DNA of 64,000 nucleotides from assembly GCA_010015745.1 (NCBI GenBank), contig ML978156.1, positions 417,635 to 481,634 of the forward strand, given 5' to 3'. Source of the stretch: Setomelanomma holmii (Eukaryota > Ascomycota > Dothideomycetes > Pleosporales > Phaeosphaeriaceae). Both the position numbers and the translations under genes were made by a program. The notes beneath the pieces are model-generated. The model was given only the letters and a program-made list of their open reading frames with translations, ran no database searches and was not told the DNA's origin. The stretch's first letter is position 1. Each line of letters begins with the position of its first letter. Positions 62,527 to 64,000 of this stretch are shown in pieces.

Positions 62527-64000
62527 ATGGTAGAGCCAACATCCGACGATGAGGTGCATGCCTCTGCAGGCGAGAATTCATTGCGAGAATGGGCAGCTCG
62601 CATCCTTGGAGACCCGGAAAAGATTTTCAAGGAGATGACGAACCCTGAAGGTTCTGATATCGATAATGTGCGGCAAGCAAAGATGCGTCTCATCAGCAAG
62701 GTGATCGGAGCATCTCCAAGTATCATGGGGAAGGAAATTGACGGCGAGAACCCTATTTCCGTGTGGGAAAGACAACAGTACGTGGAAGCTCTCGGATCTA
62801 TGGTTAGTCACCGTTTCAAGCCCTTTCAGTCATCCATGGATGCTAATATGTAACCATACCAGCCCCAAGATCCGGACAGAGCTTTCCGATCGTATGATTC
62901 TGATGCTATCTTCCAACCCAATGACAGGTTATGTGCATCGTGTCGGCGTGTTCTAAAATATGGCTCCCAGCATAGTGCTTTTCACCATGGCAGTTTACAT
63001 TCCTTGGGAAGATCTTCCCATACCTGTCATATGTGTTTCATGGTCTTTCAAGCCGTACACGAACAATTCGACATGCCTGCGATGCAGTGGCGAGAGGATG
63101 TTCAGTTTTGGGCGCGACACAAGAGTAACGGTTCGGAAGGTCGTGCTTTATCTGCTCCGAAATCAGGGATTGTATTTACGGCAGTAGACTCGACCACCAA
63201 GGATCCCAGCCATGATAAGTATGAGCTGGAGCTCTTAACAATGCCCCTAGTCGGTAAGGTTATGGTTCAGAACATATTGTTGGACGCGATTTACTAACGT
63301 GCAGTCAGCTGGTGTGATCACACGTGCTTTATCTGCCGGTGATGATTGCGATGATCTTTCCACTGGATCAGCGGCTCGGATGGAGTTGGCTCGGACTTGG
63401 TTTAACAACTGCCGATTATTCCACTCGTCGTGTAACAAGGCGCCAACAAAATTGTTTCGTCTACCTTCTCGTGTGATCGACGTAGGAGGTCCTCGTGATC
63501 ATGAACAGCCGTTTTTGTACGAGAGCAGGGGAGATGTGGGTTCCTATTCAGCTCTGAGCCACCGCTGGGGTGGATCCAACGTACTCACCACCACTTTACA
63601 GTCTATTGAGGAGCGCAAACGGCAGATTCCTCTTTGCACTTTGCCTAAAACAATGAGAGATGCTATTCATGTTACGCGAGCGCTCGGGATTCGGTACATC
63701 TGGATTGACTCCCTGTGTATTGTGCAGGATCATCTTGGCGACTGGGCTTTGGAAGCGGAGAAGATGGGCGAGATTTACAAGAATGCAACCTTGACCATTG
63801 CATCCGTACTTGCCACGAATGCAGAGAGTGGATGTTTTGCGGACTACGACGGCCGCAAACATCGTCCATGTCGGCTCGGAATAACTGCCAAACGAACGAG
63901 TCAATCATCCGAAGATGCCGGAGAAGAGCAAGTCTGGTATATGCACCATCTTCGTAAGCCGGAAAGGAAAGACAGGCAATCCTATCGTCCACGCGGACCC
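62527..64000 (+). CDS. HET-domain protein (3' end beyond the window)
   Basis: Exons are 62527-62802, 62863-63253 and 63309 onward, running off the right edge (453 residues seen). The N-terminus has a helical region (DEVHASAGENSLREWAARIL; VWERQQYVEALGSM) not found in the other HET protein of this window. A CXXC-rich module follows (DRLCASCRRVLKYGSQHS; SHTCHMCFMVF). The HET domain starts at SYSALSHRWGGSNVLTTTLQ near residue 301 and continues LPKTMRDAIHVTRALGIRYI, WIDSLCIVQDHLGDW near 353, and EKMGEIYKNATLTIASVLAT. The last acceptor must be 63308 (GTCAG); the CAG four bases upstream breaks frame. It is transcribed divergently from the AAA ATPase. Confidence 0.9.

Noticed and set aside
1..64000. 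CRISPR arrays, bacterial operons, phage or transposon genes
   Set aside because: None seen. The window is eukaryotic with spliceosomal introns, and no transposase, reverse transcriptase or integrase motif was found.

Overview
The window looks like nuclear DNA of a filamentous ascomycete, probably a Dothideomycete-type Pezizomycotina. The genes are single-copy and lie on both strands. They carry many short introns (mostly 44-66 nt, GT-AG, with CTAAC/CTGAC-type branch sites). The gene set includes HET-domain proteins, a DUF2406 protein, a TOS1-type wall protein and an AAA ATPase of the filamentous-fungal type. I see no bacterial, viral or transposon gene. I reconstructed the exon structures by hand: for the intact genes the exon lengths sum to a multiple of three and the joined protein matches the family across each junction.

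0-16.9 kb is a dense housekeeping block: the 5' part of a Fun30-like SNF2 gene (running off the left edge), vma21 (V-ATPase assembly), a DUF2406 protein, a degenerate stretch at 3.7-6.5 kb, an Mpd1-like protein disulfide isomerase, vta1 (ESCRT-III/Vps4), vps33 (HOPS/CORVET), the ribosome-bound Hsp70 Ssb, and a UBE2W-type E2. 17.5-23.5 kb holds pex13, a TOS1-like wall protein, ribosomal protein S13 (uS15) and the COMPASS subunit sdc1. 24.5-35.1 kb holds an interrupted orphan gene, the SF3b1 splicing factor, a small hypothetical gene, a RING-like protein and an interrupted acidic-tail gene. 35.3-38 kb holds a HET-domain gene and a U1 snRNA gene with its own TATA box. 38.9-45.6 kb holds tel2, uba3 (NEDD8 E1), a putative mitochondrial protein and cdc26 (APC/C).

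From 45.8 kb on, the window becomes accessory in character. There is a long secreted Pro/Val/Asp-rich gene with several dibasic (Kex2-type) sites, broken by two in-frame stops and a one-base slip. A broken small Cys-rich secreted candidate and a gene-poor 4.2 kb stretch follow, then a seven-TM receptor-like gene. At the right edge a DUF7025-type AAA ATPase and a second HET gene are transcribed divergently from one 510-bp spacer.

The observations most worth a second look are: microexons of 6, 8, 12 and 16 nt in conserved genes (uba3, PDI, the E2, ssb); a GC-AG intron and a 33-nt intron in the same AAA ATPase gene; the U1 snRNA gene; the HET/AAA divergent pair; and a recurring pattern in which only lineage-specific genes carry isolated in-frame TAA/TAG codons of the kind C-to-T change at CpA would leave.
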